In this document: positions 61,156 to 64,000 of the stretch, in pieces
Position numbering within the stretch: position 1 is the stretch's first letter
How the letters are laid out: the number at the start of each line of letters is the position of its first letter
From: Novosphingobium barchaimii LL02
GTDB lineage: Bacteria > Pseudomonadota > Alphaproteobacteria > Sphingomonadales > Sphingomonadaceae
NCBI RefSeq assembly: GCF_001046635.1
Contig: NZ_KQ130456.1
Span: 344,013 to 408,012 of the forward strand
Direction: 5' to 3'
Length of the DNA stretch: 64,000 nucleotides
Position numbers and translations under genes: made by a program
The notes under the pieces: model-generated
What the model was told of the DNA's origin: nothing
The model's database searches: none
Seen by the model: the letters and a program-made list of their open reading frames with translations, nothing else

Positions 61156-61959
61156 TCAGGTGAGGGCGATATCCGGTGCGTCTTCCTGCTTCATGCCGAC
61201 GACGTGATAGCCGCAGTCCACATGATGGGTTTCGCCGGTCACGCCCGAAGACAGGTCGGACAGCAGGTACAGACCCGCGCCGCCCACGTCCTCGATCGTC
61301 ACGTTGCGGCGAAGGGGCGCGTTCAGCTCGTTCCACTTGAGGATATAGCGGAAATCGCCGATGCCGCTGGCCGCCAGCGTCTTGATCGGTCCGGCGGAGA
61401 TGCCGTTTACGCGGATGCCCTGCGGCCCCAGGTCGTTGGCAAGATACTTCACCGAGGCCTCAAGCGCGGCCTTGGCCACGCCCATGACGTTGTAGTGCGG
61501 AACCACCTTCTCGGCGCCGTAATACGTCAAGGTCACGATCGAACCGCCCGCCGACATCATCGGCAGCGCCCGCTTCGTCACCGCGACCAGGCTGTAGGCC
61601 GAGATGTTCATGGTCATCAGGAAGTTGTCGAGGCTGGTGTCGACGTATTTCCCGCGCAGTTCGTTCTTGTCGGAGAAGCCGATGGCGTGGACGAGGAAGT
61701 CGATCTTCCCCCACCGTTCCTCGATCTGCGCGAAGGCAGTGTCGAGCGCTTCCATGTTGGACACGTCGCAATCGATGAGGAAATCGCTGCCCAGGCTCTC
61801 GGCCAGCGGCCTCACCCGCTTGGCCAAGGCTTCGCCCTGGTAGGAAAAGGCGAGTTCGGCGCCTTGTTCGTGCAGCTTCTTGGCGATTCCCCAGGCCAGC
61901 GACTTGTCATTTGCAAGGCCCATTATGAGGCCGCGCTTACCGTGCATCAGACCGGTCAT
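61156..61959 (-). CDS. fabI: Enoyl-ACP reductase FabI
   Basis: This 267-residue NADH-dependent reductase does the last step of fatty acid elongation and is the triclosan target. Motifs are GLIMGLANDKSLAWGIAKKL (nucleotide-binding start), HAIGFSDKNELRGKY, and the catalytic Tyr/Lys set TYYGAEKVVPHYNVMGVAKA. The C-terminal HHVDCGYHVVGM is typical of the family. Its start overlaps the BrkB gene's stop (ATGA). Confidence 0.96.
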   Translation of the reverse strand: MTGLMHGKRGLIMGLANDKSLAWGIAKKLHEQGAELAFSYQGEALAKRVRPLAESLGSDFLIDCDVSNMEALDTAFAQIEERWGKIDFLVHAIGFSDKNELRGKYVDTSLDNFLMTMNISAYSLVAVTKRALPMMSAGGSIVTLTYYGAEKVVPHYNVMGVAKAALEASVKYLANDLGPQGIRVNGISAGPIKTLAASGIGDFRYILKWNELNAPLRRNVTIEDVGGAGLYLLSDLSSGVTGETHHVDCGYHVVGMKQEDAPDIALT

Positions 61960-62999
61960 TCGTTTCTTCCTGTACTTTCCTTGTCGTTCGGCCCGGAGGG
62001 GATACCTCTGGCCGTGGCGGGGCTTGCGGGTGTGTCAGGCACTTCGGGAGCCCCCGCGAGCGCCGCATTGAGTTCGGCACCTACCACCATCCCTAGGCCC
62101 ACAAGCCAGAAAAAGAAAAGCGCGATCATCACTCCGGCGAGACTTCCATACGTAAGATCGTATGAGAAAAACGTCTGGAGGACTTTCGGCAGGGTATATG
62201 CGACGAGCAGCCACCATGCCGTGACCAGCACCGCACCCGGCCATTTCGGGCACTTTTGCTTCTGATAGGCGGACGGCGTGAGCAGGTAGAACAACAGGTA
62301 GATCGACCCGAACAGGGCGCCCGCGCTGATGGCGCTGGAAATCGCGATCTGCCCGGAAAGGTCGTCGAGCCTGGGGAAAAGTACCGAAATGATCGTCTCG
62401 CTGGCCGAGATCAGCACTTGCGAAGACAGCGATATCAGCAGCAGCAGCACCGATCCAAAGATCAGCGCGGTGGAGATCAGCCGCGCGCGCCAGAAGCGCG
62501 GGCGCTTGGAGGTGTTGTAGGCGCGGTGCAGGATATCGCGGATCGTCTCGACCAGACTGGTGGTGGTCCACAGCCCGAAAATGCCGCCGATCCACAGCAG
62601 ATGGCCGTGGCGCGCGGCGGCGACATCGTGACCTACCGGCCCAAGCACTTCGGAGACGCGCGGGGGCAGGGCGCGCAGCACCGCGTCGATCGAGGCGCCC
62701 AGCTGGTCCTGTTCGCCCAGCGCCGAAAAGATCGCGGCCAGGGCGATGAAGAACGGGAACAGCGCCAGCAACGTCATGTAGGCCAGGTTGCCCGCATGGA
62801 TGAAGCCGTCGTCCCAGGTGCCGTTTATGACGCGCATGAGGACGCGGAAAAACCGCGTGCCCGGTCCGGCCTTTCGCTTCAGCTTGCGGCGCAGCGGTTC
62901 GTGCCGGTGTGGCTCGGAGCGGTGTGGCTCGGAGCGGTGCGGCTCGGAGCGGTGATGACCGCCCGCGCCATCCGCCGCGCCGGGCGCGTCAGACGCCAA
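61956..62999 (-). CDS. YihY/BrkB family membrane protein
   Basis: This 347-residue protein has six helices of the YihY/BrkB family, for example AGNLAYMTLLALFPFFIALA and AGALFGSIYLLFYLLTPSAY. Function is unsettled. The N-terminal tail includes three near-identical RSEPH units from a 15-bp DNA tandem repeat. The C-terminal tail (PEVPDTPASPATARGIPSGP) is unstructured. It overlaps the DnaJ gene's end by 11 bp and fabI by four, so a three-gene unit DnaJ-BrkB-FabI is likely. Confidence 0.87.
   Translation of the reverse strand: MASDAPGAADGAGGHHRSEPHRSEPHRSEPHRHEPLRRKLKRKAGPGTRFFRVLMRVINGTWDDGFIHAGNLAYMTLLALFPFFIALAAIFSALGEQDQLGASIDAVLRALPPRVSEVLGPVGHDVAAARHGHLLWIGGIFGLWTTTSLVETIRDILHRAYNTSKRPRFWRARLISTALIFGSVLLLLISLSSQVLISASETIISVLFPRLDDLSGQIAISSAISAGALFGSIYLLFYLLTPSAYQKQKCPKWPGAVLVTAWWLLVAYTLPKVLQTFFSYDLTYGSLAGVMIALFFFWLVGLGMVVGAELNAALAGAPEVPDTPASPATARGIPSGPNDKESTGRNE
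62906..62950 (-). repeat. 15-bp tandem repeat, three copies, in BrkB gene
   Basis: Three adjacent copies of GGTGTGGCTCGGAGC (third with one change) give a repeated HRSEP in the N-terminal tail of the BrkB-family protein. Copy number is likely to vary between strains. Confidence 0.85.
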
Positions 63000-63936
63000 G
63001 TTTCGCGCGCACGTCGCGGGGATCGCTCCAGCCTTCGAGGCGGCGGGCTAGCTCTGCGCTGGCTTCGGCGTCTGCTTCGGGCAGGACGATCTGGAGGGCG
63101 ATGAGCAGGTCGCCGCGGCTGGCGTCCTTGCGGGTCATGCCGCGGCCCTTGAGACGCAGCACCTTGCCCGAGCTTGCGCCCGCGGGAACGGAGAGCATGA
63201 CGGCGCCGGCTGCGGTGGGGGCCTTCACCTTCGCCCCGGCCAGCGCTTCGTCCAGGGTGATCGGCAGGTCCACGCGCAAATCGTCGCCGTCCTGCCTGAA
63301 GAAGGCGTGGGGCTGGATCTGGATGGTGACGGTGGCGTCGCCGGCGCCGCCGGGGCCGACCTCGCCCTTGCCGCCGAGGCGCATCTGGGTGCCGTCCTCG
63401 ACTCCCGCAGGCAGCTTGAGGTCGATCGTCTTGCCGTCGGACAAGGTGATGCGCTGCGATTTCAGCTCGGCCGCATCGGGAAGCGGCACGGCAAGGCGGT
63501 AATTCACATTAGCGCCGCGCGGCGCGGCCCGGCCGCGCCCGCCGCCCATTCCGCCCATGCCTGCACCCGGCCCGCCGCGTCCGCCGCCGCCGAAGATGCC
63601 GCCGAAGATGTCTTCGAGGTCGATCCCCTCGTCATTGCCGAAGCCGCCGCCGAAACCGCGCTGGCCGCCAGGATGCCCGCCGCCGAAGCCGCCGCCAAAG
63701 GGGCTGGACGGATTGCCGTCGGCGTCAATCTCGCCCCGGTCGAACTGGGCGCGCTTGGCCTTGTCCGAAAGCAGGTCGTAGGCCTGCGTGATCTCGCTGA
63801 AGCGTTCGGACGCCTTGGGGTTGTCCTTGTTGGCGTCGGGGTGGAATTCCTTCGCGAGCTTGCGGTAGGCGGACTTGATGTCCTTCTCGCTCGCGCCGCG
63901 GGTTACGCCAAGGGTGGTATAGGGATCTGCTGCCAT
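62989..63936 (-). CDS. DnaJ-like co-chaperone (CbpA type)
   Basis: This 315-residue protein has the J domain (YTTLGVTRGASEKDIKSAYR with HPD in AKEFHPDANKD), a Gly/Phe-rich linker (about 78-135), and two C-terminal peptide-binding domains (LAVPLPDAAELKSQRITLSD and VDLPITLDEALAGAKVKAPT). It lacks the Cys-rich zinc domain, so it is the CbpA type. It should stimulate DnaK. It probably starts the DnaJ-BrkB-FabI unit; the remaining 64 bp of the window show nothing. Confidence 0.93.
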   Translation of the reverse strand: MAADPYTTLGVTRGASEKDIKSAYRKLAKEFHPDANKDNPKASERFSEITQAYDLLSDKAKRAQFDRGEIDADGNPSSPFGGGFGGGHPGGQRGFGGGFGNDEGIDLEDIFGGIFGGGGRGGPGAGMGGMGGGRGRAAPRGANVNYRLAVPLPDAAELKSQRITLSDGKTIDLKLPAGVEDGTQMRLGGKGEVGPGGAGDATVTIQIQPHAFFRQDGDDLRVDLPITLDEALAGAKVKAPTAAGAVMLSVPAGASSGKVLRLKGRGMTRKDASRGDLLIALQIVLPEADAEASAELARRLEGWSDPRDVRAKLGV

Positions 63937-64000
63937 AATGCCTGTCTAGCTAGGTTGCGTTCAGGCTTTGGACAAGCGCGACGATGGCTTGCGGGCAGCC

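Overview
The window is a GC-rich chromosomal segment of an alphaproteobacterium, most likely of the order Sphingomonadales (Novosphingobium/Sphingomonas-like). Evidence for this is the gene content and order: a PopZ-type protein, a TrcR/DUF1013 regulator, DUF1192, DUF1491, DUF6489 and HemJ, together with a hemE side and a maf-aroE-coaE-dnaQ side that resemble the Caulobacter replication-origin neighbourhood. It is a core-genome region. I see no prophage, integrase, transposase, CRISPR array, rRNA or tRNA.

Layout. 0.1-7.5 kb: class I fumarase, a degenerate PIMT-like protein with TolC, PopZ, thioesterase/ferredoxin, CBS protein, ErpA and exonuclease III. 7.6-14.1 kb: a long leftward run (SleB hydrolase, DUF1491, thioesterase, PtsN, HPF, DnaQ, CoaE, AroE, Maf, PPDK regulator). 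14.1-14.5 kb: the best candidate for the chromosome origin, with DnaA-box-like sites, six GANTC sites in 98 bp and an AT-rich stretch. 14.5-25.8 kb: a mostly rightward run (HemE, HemJ, Rho, MnmE, MnmG, RsmG, ParA, ParB), interrupted by a leftward oxidoreductase/dienelactone hydrolase pair. 25.9-35.2 kb: envelope and housekeeping genes and a helicase-S4-FdxA-CarD series. 35.4-44.8 kb: an M23 peptidase, HemB, a transporter/spermidine-synthase fusion, gamma carbonic anhydrase and a DNA ligase/exonuclease pair. 44.9-51.6 kb: ClpA, DUF1192, quinone oxidoreductase, TrcR, and a bactofilin with an LmdC-like peptidase. 51.7-64 kb: a tiny ORF, ProA-NadD-RsfS-RlmH-EnvC-CtpA, DsbB-Coq7, a TauE permease, FabI, BrkB and DnaJ.

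The most coherent biological theme is origin organisation. ParA/ParB, seven parS-type sites (three perfect 16-mers), the putative origin between two divergent gene runs, and PopZ lie within about 40 kb. Several parS sites sit inside coding sequence. Haem synthesis (HemB, HemE, HemJ), Fe-S biology (ErpA, two ferredoxins), peptidoglycan remodelling (SleB, three LytM/M23 proteins, CtpA, bactofilin) and ribosome-associated factors (HPF, RsfS, RlmH, S4 protein) are also well represented. A family of six short palindromic repeats, two pairs of which are inverted, is the most notable non-coding structure. All gene functions are from recognising sequence motifs and gene order; no search was run.
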